From the NCBI RefSeq assembly GCF_003711105.1, contig NZ_CP023865.1, forward strand, positions 7,361,001-7,425,000: DNA of 64,000 bases, read 5' to 3'. Below, piece by piece: positions 1 to 8,114 of this stretch. This stretch comes from Actinoplanes teichomyceticus ATCC 31121. GTDB lineage: Bacteria > Actinomycetota > Actinomycetes > Mycobacteriales > Micromonosporaceae. The translations under genes were made by a program, and so were the position numbers. Positions within the stretch are counted from its first letter, which is position 1. Each line of letters begins with the position of its first letter. The notes beneath the pieces are model-generated. The model searched no databases. It was not told the DNA's origin and saw only the letters and a program-made list of their open reading frames with translations.

Positions 1-306
1 CTGGACGCGATCCACGCGGAGCCGGACCGGCCGTTCACGGTCGCCGGCCTGGCCCGGGTCGCCGGGATGAGCGTGCGCTCGCTGCAGGAGGGTTTCCGGC
101 GGCACCTCGGCTGCACGCCGATGGCGTTCCTGCAGCAGACCCGGCTCGACCGGGCGCACGAGACGCTGCGCCACGCCGATCCGGCGGTGGTCACCGTGGC
201 GGCGGTGGCGCACCGCTGGGGATTCGCCCATCTGGGCCGGTTCGCGTCGGCCTACCGGGCGCGTTTCGGCGTCTCGCCGTCCGAGACGCTGCGCCGGGCG
301 GCGTGA
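1..306 (+). CDS. AraC-family transcriptional regulator, C-terminal part
   Basis: The frame is open from base 1, so the gene begins upstream and only about the last 101 residues are visible. They form the two helix-turn-helix units of an AraC/XylS DNA-binding domain: a first HTH containing 'VAGLARVAGMSVRSLQEGFR', the linker 'LGCTPMAFLQQTRLDRA', and a second HTH ending 'FGVSPSETLRR', which matches the family signature. The ligand-binding N-terminal domain is outside the window, so effector and target are unknown. It ends 3 bp before the stop of a convergent hypothetical gene. Confidence 0.85.
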   Translation: MDAIHAEPDRPFTVAGLARVAGMSVRSLQEGFRRHLGCTPMAFLQQTRLDRAHETLRHADPAVVTVAAVAHRWGFAHLGRFASAYRARFGVSPSETLRRAA

Positions 307-309
307 ATC

Positions 310-660
310 TCACTCCCCCGGATCACACCGGCGCGGCTGCGGTATCTCGTTGATCCGGCGGGTGCCCGGTCGGTGCCCGCGGGCCGCGCCGAGCAGGTGA
401 CCGCGCGGCGGCACCCACTGGCGCCACTCGGCCAGCGCGGGCGGCACCGGCGCCGCGTCGCCGTCACCGGCGCCGCGCCGCCGCCGCAGGTAGTCGTGCA
501 CCCGGGCGGCCGAGGCGGCGCCGTCCGCGGCCAGCCGCCGCATGATCCGCAGGGTCTCCTCGTCCGGCTCGGCGCGGTCCCGGCCGAGCAGGGCGGCCAG
601 GCCGGCCAGCACCCGCACCAGCTCACCCGCGTCCCGCTCGGCGTCCCAGAGGCCGGTCAC
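310..660 (-). CDS. Hypothetical protein (about 116 aa)
   Basis: I do not recognise this gene. From the GTG at 660 the product is acidic and helical at the N-terminus ('VTGLWDAERDAGELVRVLAG') with a run of regularly spaced Leu/Ala and Arg/Asp typical of real high-GC coding sequence; the last third becomes Arg/Pro-rich and less convincing. Upstream codons to an ATG at 732 look non-coding, which is why I prefer the GTG. It converges on the AraC gene with a 3-bp gap. No membrane segment or known motif is visible. It may be a small regulatory or stress protein, or a spurious call. Confidence 0.4.
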   Translation of the reverse strand: MTGLWDAERDAGELVRVLAGLAALLGRDRAEPDEETLRIMRRLAADGAASAARVHDYLRRRRGAGDGDAAPVPPALAEWRQWVPPRGHLLGAARGHRPGTRRINEIPQPRRCDPGE

Positions 661-949
661 GCCGGACCCGCTTCCGGGATGCCGGCGCACGCCGCGGCTG
701 CGTCGGCGCGGGCCGGCACGGCAGGGGACCACCCGGTCCCCCGGCAGGGCGTTCGCTTCGCTGCGGTGCGGTCGGTCATGCAGATCTGTCCCCTCACCTC
801 ACGCACATCGGCGGCGACCGGCGGGCCCGCGGCGCCTGGAGGACGGTTCGTCCCGGGTGTGCGTGACAGGCGAAAATGTATTCGGCCCGCTACTTTGCGT
901 CCATCCGTAACGCGCAGGTTCTGTCCAGTTCGCGCTCAGTTCGGCCCCC

Positions 950-978
950 CTTGCCGCTACCCGGCGTACAGAATAGGA
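950..978 (+). promoter_or_regulatory. Possible promoter of the 62-aa gene
   Basis: TTGCCG at 950-955 and TAGGAA near 973-978 with 17 bp between them, 47 bp before the ATG at 1025. The 661-1024 gap otherwise holds a relatively AT-rich stretch from about 880 and no convincing gene. Weak call from pattern alone. Confidence 0.3.
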
Positions 979-1024
979 AACCGGGCACCGCAACAGCCTG
1001 GCCGAACGCATGGAGGAGGCCACC

Positions 1025-1213
1025 ATGAGCAGCACCTCGCCGGAGCAGGCGGCGGCCACGCCGCCGGTCTGGCGCACCGGCGCCGAGCAACCGTGGGATC
1101 CCGAGGACCTGGCGATGGCCCAGGGTCGGGACCCGACACCGGAGAACATCGCCCGGGCTCGCGCCGAACTGGAACGGGACGGCGCCGCCGCGATCGAGCG
1201 GACCGTCCCGTAA
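1025..1213 (+). CDS. Small hydrophilic conserved-type protein (62 aa)
   Basis: The start at 1025 is chosen over the ATG at 1010 because a strong GGAGGAGG ribosome site (1012-1019) lies 5 bp before it and overlaps the upstream codons. The product is soluble, with Thr/Ser/Pro at the N-terminus and an acidic helical C-terminal half containing 'RARAELERDGAAAIERTVP'. I do not know its function. It is followed within 8 bp by a 21-bp perfect hairpin shared with the convergent oxidoreductase gene, so it is probably transcribed alone. Confidence 0.6.
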   Translation: MSSTSPEQAAATPPVWRTGAEQPWDPEDLAMAQGRDPTPENIARARAELERDGAAAIERTVP

Positions 1214-1220
1214 CGCCCAC

Positions 1221-1275
1221 GGGCCGCCGCCCGTGGGTCCCGCGGCGACGCCCGGGGACCCACGGGCGGCGGCCC
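1221..1275. terminator. Bidirectional terminator, 21-bp perfect stem
   Basis: Arms 1221-1241 and 1255-1275 are exact inverted complements around a 13-nt loop, placed between two convergent stop codons (1213 and 1278). There is no clear T-run, as is usual in actinobacteria. Confidence 0.85.
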
Positions 1276-1277
1276 GG

Positions 1278-2174
1278 TCAGCCCAGCCGGACCGTGCGTC
1301 CCTCGCGGACCGCCTCCGCGGCGGCCGCCAGCACCTCGGTCACCTGCTGGCCGAACCGGACGTCGCAGGCCGGCCGCGGGCCACCGGCGGCGGCCGACAG
1401 CAGCTCGTCGAGCGCCCGGCCGAACAGGTCGACCGCGGAGAACGGCACCGTCGGCACGGTGCGCACCCCGGCCGCCCCGGCGAATTCCGCCTCGGCCCGG
1501 ACCGCCGCCTCCGGCGCGTCCACCGACAGGGTGAGCCGGCTGATCGCCCCACTCGCGTGCCGCAGCACCAGCGAGGTCAGATCGCGCCCGCCGGTCAGGC
1601 CGGTCACCTCGGTCACCGGGCCGAGCACCGGCAGCACCAGGGACAACGCGTGCGGGCCGACGTCCCAGAGGCCGCCGCGCTCCCGGCGCCACGGTGAGGC
1701 GCCGAACGGGTTGTCCGGCGTGAAGATCGAGCCGAGGTGGTCGACCCGCGCCTCGGTCCAGCCGCCGGTCGCCACGGCGTCCGCGAGGAACCGCTCGGTC
1801 TCCGGCACGAACCGCCGGGTGAAGAAGACCACCGAAGCCACGTCCCGGTCGGCGACGGCCGAGGCGAGTTCCGCAGCCTCCGAGGCACGCAGCGAGACCG
1901 GCTTGTCCAGCACCAGGTGCCGTCCGGCCCGCGCCGCGCGGATCGCGATCGGCGCCTGCACGTCCGGCGGCAACGCGATCGCAACCGCGTCCACGTCGGC
2001 GATCAGCTCGTCCGCGTCCGCATACGCCCGGGTGCCACGCTTCGCCGCCAGCTCCGCGGCCTTCTCCGGGTTCCGCCCCCAGACCCCGGCCAGCTCGACC
2101 CGCGGGTGTTGTGCCAGGGCCGCCGAATGCACATCGTGCGCCCACGGGCCCGTACCGAACAATCCGAACCGCAC
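1278..2174 (-). CDS. Gfo/Idh/MocA-family NAD(P)-dependent oxidoreductase
   Basis: About 298 aa. The N-terminal Rossmann motif 'RFGLFGTGPWAHDVHSAAL' (GxGxW variant) is followed by 'VELAGVWGRNPEKAAELAA' and the family hallmark EKP-like 'LVLDKPVSL', in which the catalytic Lys sits in the DKP tripeptide. The C-terminal domain carries 'GGGLWDVGPHAL'-type residues ('GGLWDVGPHALSLVLPVLG'). Such enzymes oxidise or reduce sugars, inositols or their derivatives; the substrate cannot be told. I use the GTG at 2174 because a GGAGAGGTGGG ribosome site precedes it at the right distance, whereas an upstream GTG at 2186 would overlap that site. Divergent from the membrane-protein gene at 2252. Confidence 0.85.
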   Translation of the reverse strand: MRFGLFGTGPWAHDVHSAALAQHPRVELAGVWGRNPEKAAELAAKRGTRAYADADELIADVDAVAIALPPDVQAPIAIRAARAGRHLVLDKPVSLRASEAAELASAVADRDVASVVFFTRRFVPETERFLADAVATGGWTEARVDHLGSIFTPDNPFGASPWRRERGGLWDVGPHALSLVLPVLGPVTEVTGLTGGRDLTSLVLRHASGAISRLTLSVDAPEAAVRAEAEFAGAAGVRTVPTVPFSAVDLFGRALDELLSAAAGGPRPACDVRFGQQVTEVLAAAAEAVREGRTVRLG

Positions 2175-2239
2175 CGGTCCGCCCACCTCTCCTCGACCGA
2201 TCTCCGGGGCCGCAAGTTACCAGCCCACGGTCGGCTCAG

Positions 2240-2245
2240 TAACCT
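2240..2245 (+). promoter_or_regulatory. -10 box of a leaderless promoter
   Basis: TAACCT ends 6 nt before the GTG at 2252, the geometry of leaderless actinobacterial transcripts. Confidence 0.5.
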
Positions 2246-2251
2246 GTGCCG

Positions 2252-2617
2252 GTGAACGGTCCCCTCTCGGCGGCGACGATCGTCGCCGCTCTCGTGCTGG
2301 CGGCGTGGTTCTTCCTGCGCAGCGCGCTCGATCGCGCGCCCAGCCGCTTCGACCTGCTGGCCATGGCCGCGCTCAGCGCCCTGGCCGCGGTCCTCGTCGT
2401 GGTCGCCGCGATCGGCCTCCTCGACGGCACCCGCCCCTCGGACCCCGCCACGTTCGCCGGTTACCTGGTCACCACCATCGCCTTCGCGCCGGCCGCGCTG
2501 TGGCTGGCGAAACTCGAACCGACCCGGTGGGGCAGCCTGATCCTCGGGGTCGGCGCCGTCGTCCTGCCCGTCCTGGTGCTGCGCCTGCAGCAGATCGCCG
2601 AGGTGACCCATGGCTGA
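2252..2617 (+). CDS. Small integral membrane protein (121 aa)
   Basis: Three to four hydrophobic segments are visible: around residues 7-20 ('AATIVAALVLAAWFFL'), 34-58, 70-87 and 92-108. The family is not recognised. The GTG at 2252 is preferred over GTG 2246 because a TAACCT -10 box sits 6 nt upstream, suggesting a leaderless mRNA. The last 8 bp overlap the next gene, so the two are very likely translationally coupled and may form a complex in the cytoplasmic membrane. Confidence 0.7.
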   Translation: MNGPLSAATIVAALVLAAWFFLRSALDRAPSRFDLLAMAALSALAAVLVVVAAIGLLDGTRPSDPATFAGYLVTTIAFAPAALWLAKLEPTRWGSLILGVGAVVLPVLVLRLQQIAEVTHG

Positions 2618-3050
2618 CCGGACCCGGACCAGGCCGCGCGGCGCGGCGCTGGGCACCGGCCTCGGCCGGGTGCTGCTGCTGGTGTACGGGACGTTCGCCC
2701 TGTCCGCGAGCGCCCGCGCCCTGGTCCAGATCAGCACGCACTTCGCCGAGGCCCCGCTGGCCTATCTCCTCTCCGCCCTGGCCGGCGTGGTCTACCTCGC
2801 GGCCACCGTGGGGCTGGCCGTCGGCGGCGCCCGCGGCCGGCTGATCGCCCTGGTCAGCTGCACCATCGAGCTGGTCGGCGTGCTGGTCGTCGGCACCCTG
2901 AGCATCGCCGACCGCGTCGCCTTCCCGGACGACACGGTCTGGTCCCGCTTCGGCAGCGGCTACGGCTACGTCCCGCTCGTCCTGCCGTTCGTCGGTCTGT
3001 GGTGGATCTGGCGCCACCGCCCCGAGCCGGCCGGCTCCGACCGCTCCTGA
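2610..3050 (+). CDS. Small integral membrane protein (146 aa)
   Basis: Starts inside the previous gene (8-bp overlap). The product has a basic N-terminus ('MADRTRTRPRG') followed by four predicted membrane spans (about residues 15-35, 50-70, 77-97 and 118-135), then a short charged tail. It resembles uncharacterised actinobacterial membrane proteins encoded in pairs; no catalytic motif is visible. Downstream is a hairpin at 3121-3148 and the convergent ATP-grasp gene. Confidence 0.75.
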   Translation: MADRTRTRPRGAALGTGLGRVLLLVYGTFALSASARALVQISTHFAEAPLAYLLSALAGVVYLAATVGLAVGGARGRLIALVSCTIELVGVLVVGTLSIADRVAFPDDTVWSRFGSGYGYVPLVLPFVGLWWIWRHRPEPAGSDRS

Positions 3051-3120
3051 CACTCCCCGCCCGGCCCGGCGGCGACCGCGCCCGCCGGGGCAGCGCCCGG
3101 GAGATCTCCGGAAACGCGAA

Positions 3121-3148
3121 CGGCGCCACGCTGCGCAGCGCGGCGCCG
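3121..3148. terminator. Bidirectional terminator hairpin
   Basis: CGGCGCC (3121-3127) pairs with GGCGCCG (3142-3148) and the interior CGCTGC/GCAGCG pairs too, giving a 13-bp stem with one mismatch between convergent genes. Confidence 0.5.
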
Positions 3149-3236
3149 ACCACATCAAGCGGCTTCCGGGGGGATCATACCATTCTGTCTATTTCGATGA
3201 CCGTTTTGAGCGGATGGAGCGACATCGACCGTACGG

Positions 3237-4703
3237 TCAGCTCTCCGCCTCGATCGCGTGCGGCAGGAAATTGCAGGTGTTCCGGGTGACCAGGCCGGAC
3301 ACGCCGACGCCCTCACGGATGCCCATCCCGGCCGGCTCGCCGTCGATCAGCCAGGACCCGATCACCGGGTGCACGGTGCCCTCCAGGGCGTCGAAGGCCG
3401 GCAGCTCGCACAGCTGCTGCACGATGTAGAGGCCGTCGGTGCCGTACTCGGAGGGGTTGTCGACGATCGTCTGGCCCGCACGGACCAGCGTGACCGAACC
3501 GCCCTCCCGGCCCCAGACCGGCTTCTTCGCGTACGACGTGAGCGTCGCCGCGCCCTTGGAGTCGGCGAAGTACGCCGGCAGCAGGTACTTCCCGCGCTCC
3601 GGGTCGTCGCCGAACAGCTTCCACAGCACCGGCAGCAGCGCTTTGTTGCCGAGCAGCGCGGCCTTGTACGGCGGCTCGATCCACACCGTCCCGCGCTTCT
3701 GCGGGTCCGCCATGTTGCGGAAGAACGCCTTGCCGCCCTCCTCGTGCCAGAACCACTCCCACGGGTAGAGCATGAAGATCACGTCGATCGGCTCGGCCTC
3801 GTGCTCGCGGCCCGGCGCCGGCACGTAGACCACCCGGTCGCCGGCCACGTCCCAGCCGATCTGGCTCATCGCGATCAGTTCGACCGGGAAGCCGGCCTCC
3901 TCCGCCGTGGACATCAGGTACGCGACGTTCATCCGGTCCTCGCCCGAGGCCTCCGACGTCTCGTACGCGAAGAAGATCTTCGGTTTCTCCGGCAGCCACG
4001 GCCGCGCCTCGCGCAGCTTGCCGATGTTGCGCCGCCAGGCGCCCGGGTCGGCCGGCTCGCCGTCCGGGGTGGCCTCCCAGCCGACCAGCCGGTCGTGGAT
4101 CGAGTTCCACTGCCGCCACGGATGCCGGCTCACGCCGGTCTGGTCCATCCAGTGCCACTGGATGACCGAGGCCTCGACCAGCGAGGTCGGCGTCTGCGCG
4201 TTGAACTCCAGCAGCTTCGGCGTGCTGCCGGCCCCGTTGTACCACAGGTCGAAGCGGCCGTAGACGGTCGGCGAGAAGTCCGGCGTCTGCATCGGCAGCC
4301 GCATGTCCGGATCCTTGTCGTAGTGCGTCCACGTCTCCGCGTCGCCGTCGTACCAGGTCCGGATGATCTGCTCGTGGGCGAACTCCGGGACGCCGATCCG
4401 GCTCAGGTAGCACTCCGCGGGCGTGCAGATCGAGGCGAAGTAGCCACGCCTGCGGCCCTCCACCGTACGCCGCGGGCACTGCCCGACCATCCAGTCGCCG
4501 GCCTCCAGGCACATCTCGTAGAGCGTCGCGGTGGCGGTCTCCAGCTCCTCGATCTCGGCCGCGGTGAAGTCGTAGAACGGCCCCTCCTGCCAGTACGAGT
4601 ACATCGACCCGTCGGGCAGCACGTCGTCGTTGTACGTCAGTCCGAGGCTGAAATTGGTCAGCCGCCAGCCGTCCCGGACCGGCCCGTACGGAATCCGCCG
4701 CAT
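3237..4703 (-). CDS. Glutathionylspermidine synthase-like ATP-grasp protein (YgiC-like)
   Basis: 488 aa, close to the usual length of the stand-alone synthetase domain (E. coli YgiC/YjfC 386 aa, GspS domain about 400). Visible family features are 'NFSLGLTYNDDVLPDGSMYS' at the N-terminus, 'DLWYNGAGSTPKLLEFNAQT' (the LLE-N-T ATP/Mg site), 'IDVIFMLYPWEWFWHEEGG', and the late ATP-grasp residues 'VWIEPPYKAALLGNKALLP'. The reaction is presumed to be an ATP-dependent amide ligation between a peptide or amino acid carboxylate and an amine; the real substrate is unknown even in E. coli. It is the last gene of a three-gene operon with two small exported proteins, spaced 5 and 8 bp, which parallels ygiB-ygiC. 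Confidence 0.85.
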   Translation of the reverse strand: MRRIPYGPVRDGWRLTNFSLGLTYNDDVLPDGSMYSYWQEGPFYDFTAAEIEELETATATLYEMCLEAGDWMVGQCPRRTVEGRRRGYFASICTPAECYLSRIGVPEFAHEQIIRTWYDGDAETWTHYDKDPDMRLPMQTPDFSPTVYGRFDLWYNGAGSTPKLLEFNAQTPTSLVEASVIQWHWMDQTGVSRHPWRQWNSIHDRLVGWEATPDGEPADPGAWRRNIGKLREARPWLPEKPKIFFAYETSEASGEDRMNVAYLMSTAEEAGFPVELIAMSQIGWDVAGDRVVYVPAPGREHEAEPIDVIFMLYPWEWFWHEEGGKAFFRNMADPQKRGTVWIEPPYKAALLGNKALLPVLWKLFGDDPERGKYLLPAYFADSKGAATLTSYAKKPVWGREGGSVTLVRAGQTIVDNPSEYGTDGLYIVQQLCELPAFDALEGTVHPVIGSWLIDGEPAGMGIREGVGVSGLVTRNTCNFLPHAIEAES

Positions 4704-4708
4704 GTTCC

Positions 4709-5092
4709 CTAGCCTCCCACCGAACCGCTGTCGTCGCCGATGCCGCCGCCGGTGCTGCCCCGCCCGACGACCCCGGTCCGGACGGTGGCCGCCGGCGTGG
4801 CCGCCCGGGTCGTCCCGGCCGTCCGGGTGGGCGCCGTCCCGGCTGCCCCGGGCGCCCGGGTGGTCCGGACCGGCCGGGCGGTCCGCGCCGGCGTGCCGGT
4901 CCGCGCCGGCGTGGCCGTGGGCGCCGTGGTGGCCGGCACGACCATCGGCTCACCGATGCCGCCGCCGCCCGGATATCCGGGGTCTCGCGGCTCGGTGGCG
5001 TCCCGGGTCTCGCGGCCCGGCGAGGCACAGGCGGTGAGGGCCAGGAAGGAGGCCGTCAGAACGACGGCCCGCGAGGTCCAGCGTCGCGTCAT
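4709..5092 (-). CDS. Small Thr/Pro/Gly-rich lipoprotein (127 aa)
   Basis: The start is the ATG at 5092, which gives a textbook lipoprotein signal: 'MTRRWTSRAVVLTASFLALTAC' region with lipobox LTAC, so the mature protein begins at that Cys and is anchored outside the membrane. The rest is low complexity: acidic 'RETRDATEPRDPGYPGGGGIG', then an Ala/Thr/Arg/Pro-rich linker, and a Gly-rich acidic end 'GGGIGDDSGSVGG'. No enzymatic domain. The Gly-rich termini echo those of YgiB-like proteins next to YgiC-type enzymes. It sits 5 bp upstream of the ATP-grasp gene and 8 bp after the next small exported protein. Confidence 0.7.
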   Translation of the reverse strand: MTRRWTSRAVVLTASFLALTACASPGRETRDATEPRDPGYPGGGGIGEPMVVPATTAPTATPARTGTPARTARPVRTTRAPGAAGTAPTRTAGTTRAATPAATVRTGVVGRGSTGGGIGDDSGSVGG

Positions 5093-5100
5093 CGCAGAGC

Positions 5101-5496
5101 TCAGCCGCCCGAGGTGCGGCTGCCGCTGCCGCCCTTGCCGACCACACTGGACTTGATCGTCCCGTTGCTGACCCGGCCGGTCGCGGGCAGCCCGTACGCC
5201 CGGCGGGCGGCGGTGTCGTTGTAGGCGAACCGGCCGCCGCCGGGCGGCAGGCGGTACCCGACCGGATAGCCGGACCGGTACGCGGTGGAGTGCCAGATGA
5301 AGAATCCCGCGCCGCCGTGGTAGCTGTCGTCGTCGTCGCAGTAGTCCTCGTCGACGACGACGCCATTGGCGTCGGCGCAGTAGAAGCCCTCGTTCTGGTA
5401 ATCGTCGTCGTTGTCGCAAGCCGCCGCGCCGCCCGCGGCGAGCAGCAGAAATGTGCTGGTCAACGACACGCTGCGGGAGCTCATGCGTCGGTTCAT
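5101..5496 (-). CDS. Small secreted acidic protein, YgiB/DUF1190-like organisation (131 aa)
   Basis: First gene of the ATP-grasp operon. A signal peptide ('SVSLTSTFLLLAAGGAAAC') ends in AAAC, which could be processed as a lipoprotein or by signal peptidase I. The mature part begins with a Cys- and Asp-rich stretch ('DNDDDYQNEGFYCADANG', 'DEDYCDDDDSYHGG'), then an aromatic/Gly region 'GAGFFIWHSTAYRSGYPVG' and a Gly/Ser-rich tail ending 'GGSGSRTSGG'. This order (lipobox, Cys pair, Gly/aromatic core, Ser/Gly tail) resembles E. coli YgiB, whose gene precedes ygiC. I infer a functional analogue or distant homologue; sequence identity is low. Confidence 0.65.
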   Translation of the reverse strand: MNRRMSSRSVSLTSTFLLLAAGGAAACDNDDDYQNEGFYCADANGVVVDEDYCDDDDSYHGGAGFFIWHSTAYRSGYPVGYRLPPGGGRFAYNDTAARRAYGLPATGRVSNGTIKSSVVGKGGSGSRTSGG

Positions 5497-5532
5497 GTTT
5501 TCTTTGTAGCCGTTCTCAGCAAGTTGCCAGCA

Positions 5533-6297
5533 TCAGTCGCGTGGCCCGCCGGCCACGTAAATCACCTGGCCGGACACGAATCCGGCGCCCTCGCTGACCA
5601 GGAACGAGACGGTGTTGGCCACATCCTCCGGGCGGCCGGAGCGGCCCACCGGGATCTGGCTGATCGCCGCCTTCTCGAAGTCGGCGAAATCCATGCCGAC
5701 CCGGGCCGCCGTGGCCCGGGTCATGTCGGTGACGATGAAGCCCGGCGCCACCGCGTTCGCGGTGATGCCGAACTTACCCAGCTCGATCGCCAGCGTCTTG
5801 GTGAATCCCTGGATGCCGGCCTTGGCCGCGGCGTAGTTGGCCTGCCCGCGGTTGCCCAGCGCCGAGGTGCTGGAGAGGCTGACGATCCGGCCGAAGCCGG
5901 CGTCCACCATGTGTTTCTGCACCGCTCGGCTGAACAGGAACGCGCCGCGCAGGTGCACCGCCAGCACGGTGTCCCAGTCCTCCTCGCTCATCTTGAAGAG
6001 CAGGTTGTCGCGCAGCACCCCGGCGTTGTTGACCAGCACGGTCGGCGGGCCGAGCTCGGCCACCACCCGTTGCACAGCGGCGCTGACCTGGGCCGGGTCG
6101 GACACGTCCGCGCCGATCGCGACCGCGGTGCCACCGGCGTCGTGGATCGCGGTGACCGTGTTGGCGCAGGCGCCCTCGTCCAGGTCGACCACCGCGACGG
6201 CCAGGCCGTCGGCGGCGAGCTTGAGCGCGATCGCCTCGCCGATGCCCCGCGCGGCTCCGGTGACGACGGCAACCCTGGACGGTGCGGACTGCGACAT
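5533..6297 (-). CDS. SDR-family 3-oxoacyl-ACP reductase-like oxidoreductase
   Basis: 254 aa, the standard classical-SDR length. It has the cofactor motif TGAARGIG (residues 13-20), 'NNAGV' near 90, and the catalytic Ser143, Tyr155 and Lys159 in 'LSSTSALGNRGQANYAAAKA'. An acidic residue after the second strand ('VVDLDEG') suggests NAD(H) rather than NADP(H). FabG-like proteins of this type reduce 3-oxoacyl thioesters or act on steroids/secondary alcohols; substrate not deducible. A GGGAGG ribosome site precedes the ATG at 6297. Located between the GH13 gene and the ygiBC-like operon, all on the same strand, with no clear operon link. Confidence 0.85.
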   Translation of the reverse strand: MSQSAPSRVAVVTGAARGIGEAIALKLAADGLAVAVVDLDEGACANTVTAIHDAGGTAVAIGADVSDPAQVSAAVQRVVAELGPPTVLVNNAGVLRDNLLFKMSEEDWDTVLAVHLRGAFLFSRAVQKHMVDAGFGRIVSLSSTSALGNRGQANYAAAKAGIQGFTKTLAIELGKFGITANAVAPGFIVTDMTRATAARVGMDFADFEKAAISQIPVGRSGRPEDVANTVSFLVSEGAGFVSGQVIYVAGGPRD

Positions 6298-6351
6298 TGC
6301 GGCCTCCCAGTGGTGATCTCCGCTGCTCCTGCCGGCCGACTCTAGCCCCGG

Positions 6352-7998
6352 TCAGGCGGTTCTGCGCAGCCGGATCCACCGGTACCCGTAACCGGACACC
6401 GGGAGGTCGGCGAGCTGGCCCGGATCCGGGTACTCCGAGTCGGCCAGCACGTCGTTGGGCAGCTCCGCCTCGCCGGACAGCGAGCTCAGGTCGGCGGTCA
6501 CCGCCTCCGGGCCGAGATTGTGCAGGAAGAGCATGGTGCCGGTGCCGTCGTCGGCCCGGTGCACCAGCAGGCTGCGGGGCACCGGCACGTCGACATGCGT
6601 GCACGCGCCGCTGCCGATCTCCGGCGCCTCCCGCAGGGTGCGGATCATCCGCTCGAACCAGGAGAGCAGTGAGGAGCTGTCGTGCCGCTGCAGGGTCACG
6701 TTGACCGATTCGTATCCGAATTCCCCACCGCTGATCACCGGGCGGGTCAGCCGGTCCGGCTCGGCGGTGGAGAAGCCGCCGCCCGGCAGGGCGGACCACT
6801 GCATCGGGGTACGGATCGCGTCCCGGCCCTCCAGCGACAGGTCGTCACCCATGCCGATCTCCTCGCCGTACCGCAGCACCGGGGTGCCGCGCAGGCTGAA
6901 CTGCAGCGCGTAGGCCAGCTCCAGCCGGCGGCGGTCGTTGCCCAGCATCGGGGCCAGCCGGCGGCGGATGCCCCGCCCGTACAGCTGCATCCGCGGCTCC
7001 GGGCCGAACCGGGCGAAGACGTCGGCGCGCTGCTCGGCGGTGAGCCGGGACAGGTCGATCTCGTCGTGGTTGCGCAGGAACGTGGCCCACTGCCCGCCGG
7101 GCGGCAGCTTCGGGGTGTCGCGCAGCCCGTCGATGATCGGCTCCGGGTCCTCCCGGGCCAGCGCCAGCACCATCTTCGCGTTCAGCATGAAGTCGAACAG
7201 CATGTGGATCCGGTTGCCCGAGCCGCCCTCGTCGCCGAAGAAGGTGACCAGCTCGGCGGGCTCCACATTGGCCTCGGCGAGCAGCACCGCATCGGCCTTG
7301 CGCCACTGCACGTGCTGGCGCAGCTCGGTGAGGAAGCCGAAGTCCTTCGGGGAGTCCGGGTTGCCCGGCTCGGTCTCCTCGATGATGAACGGCACCGCGT
7401 CCATCCGGAATCCGGCGACCCCGAGCTGGAGCCAGAACGCGCAGATCTTCTTGATCTCCTCGCGGACCGCCGGGTTGCGGATGTTGAGGTCCGGCTGGAA
7501 CCGGTAGAACCGGTGGTAGTACCAGGCTTTCGCGGTCCGGTCGTAGGTCCAGGTCTCGTCCTGCTCGCCCGGGAAGACCATGCCCTGCTTGCGGTCCGGT
7601 GGCTCGGTGTCGCTCCAGACATACCAGTCCCGGTACGGCGAGTCCGGCGACGACCGCGCCGACCGGAACCACGGGTGCTGGTCCGACGTGTGGTTCACCA
7701 CCAGATCGATGATCACCTTGATGCCCCGGTTGCCCGCCTGGTGCAACAGCTCGGCGAAGTCCCCGAGGCTGCCGAACCGCGGGTCGATGTTGTAGAAGTC
7801 GGCCACGTCGTAGCCGTCGTCGCGGCCCGGCGAGGGGTGGATGGGGTTGAGCCAGAGGCAGTTCACGCCGAGGCGGGCCAGGTAGTCCAGCCGCCCGATC
7901 AGACCCGGGATGTCGCCGCAGCCGTCGCCGTCGGAATCGGCGAAGGTGTCGATGTCGAGGCAGTAGACGACGGCCTTCGAGTACCACCGGTCACTCAT
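6352..7998 (-). CDS. GH13 alpha-glucosidase / trehalose synthase-like enzyme
   Basis: 548 aa. The TIM-barrel family motifs are complete: region I 'VIIDLVVNHTSDQHPWF', region II 'GFRMDAVPF' with nucleophile Asp200, region III 'LLAEANV' with acid/base Glu242, and region IV 'FLRNHDEIDLS' with Asp312. The N-terminal 'WYSKAVVYCLDIDTFADSDG' is close to the start of TreS-type trehalose synthases, and the 'GLIGRLDYLARLGVNCLWLNP' stretch is typical of oligo-glucosidase/trehalose-synthase subfamilies. It could interconvert maltose and trehalose or hydrolyse short alpha-glucans. No signal peptide, so cytoplasmic. No maltokinase neighbour, so I leave the symbol blank. Confidence 0.8.
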   Translation of the reverse strand: MSDRWYSKAVVYCLDIDTFADSDGDGCGDIPGLIGRLDYLARLGVNCLWLNPIHPSPGRDDGYDVADFYNIDPRFGSLGDFAELLHQAGNRGIKVIIDLVVNHTSDQHPWFRSARSSPDSPYRDWYVWSDTEPPDRKQGMVFPGEQDETWTYDRTAKAWYYHRFYRFQPDLNIRNPAVREEIKKICAFWLQLGVAGFRMDAVPFIIEETEPGNPDSPKDFGFLTELRQHVQWRKADAVLLAEANVEPAELVTFFGDEGGSGNRIHMLFDFMLNAKMVLALAREDPEPIIDGLRDTPKLPPGGQWATFLRNHDEIDLSRLTAEQRADVFARFGPEPRMQLYGRGIRRRLAPMLGNDRRRLELAYALQFSLRGTPVLRYGEEIGMGDDLSLEGRDAIRTPMQWSALPGGGFSTAEPDRLTRPVISGGEFGYESVNVTLQRHDSSSLLSWFERMIRTLREAPEIGSGACTHVDVPVPRSLLVHRADDGTGTMLFLHNLGPEAVTADLSSLSGEAELPNDVLADSEYPDPGQLADLPVSGYGYRWIRLRRTA

Positions 7999-8114
7999 GG
8001 CCCCTTACTTGTCCGCGCCCGCGCGACGCAAAACGTGCGCCCGCGCGGGCCCGGGGGTCACCATCGCCGGCGGCGCCCGGGGTTGCTTCGGCCGCGGTCG
8101 GGTATGGGTGGGAG

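Noticed and set aside
373..2844. 823-codon open frame crossing several genes on the + strand
   Set aside because: It runs antisense to the Gfo/Idh gene and over intergenic DNA; no domain pattern; a by-product of few stop codons in high-GC DNA.
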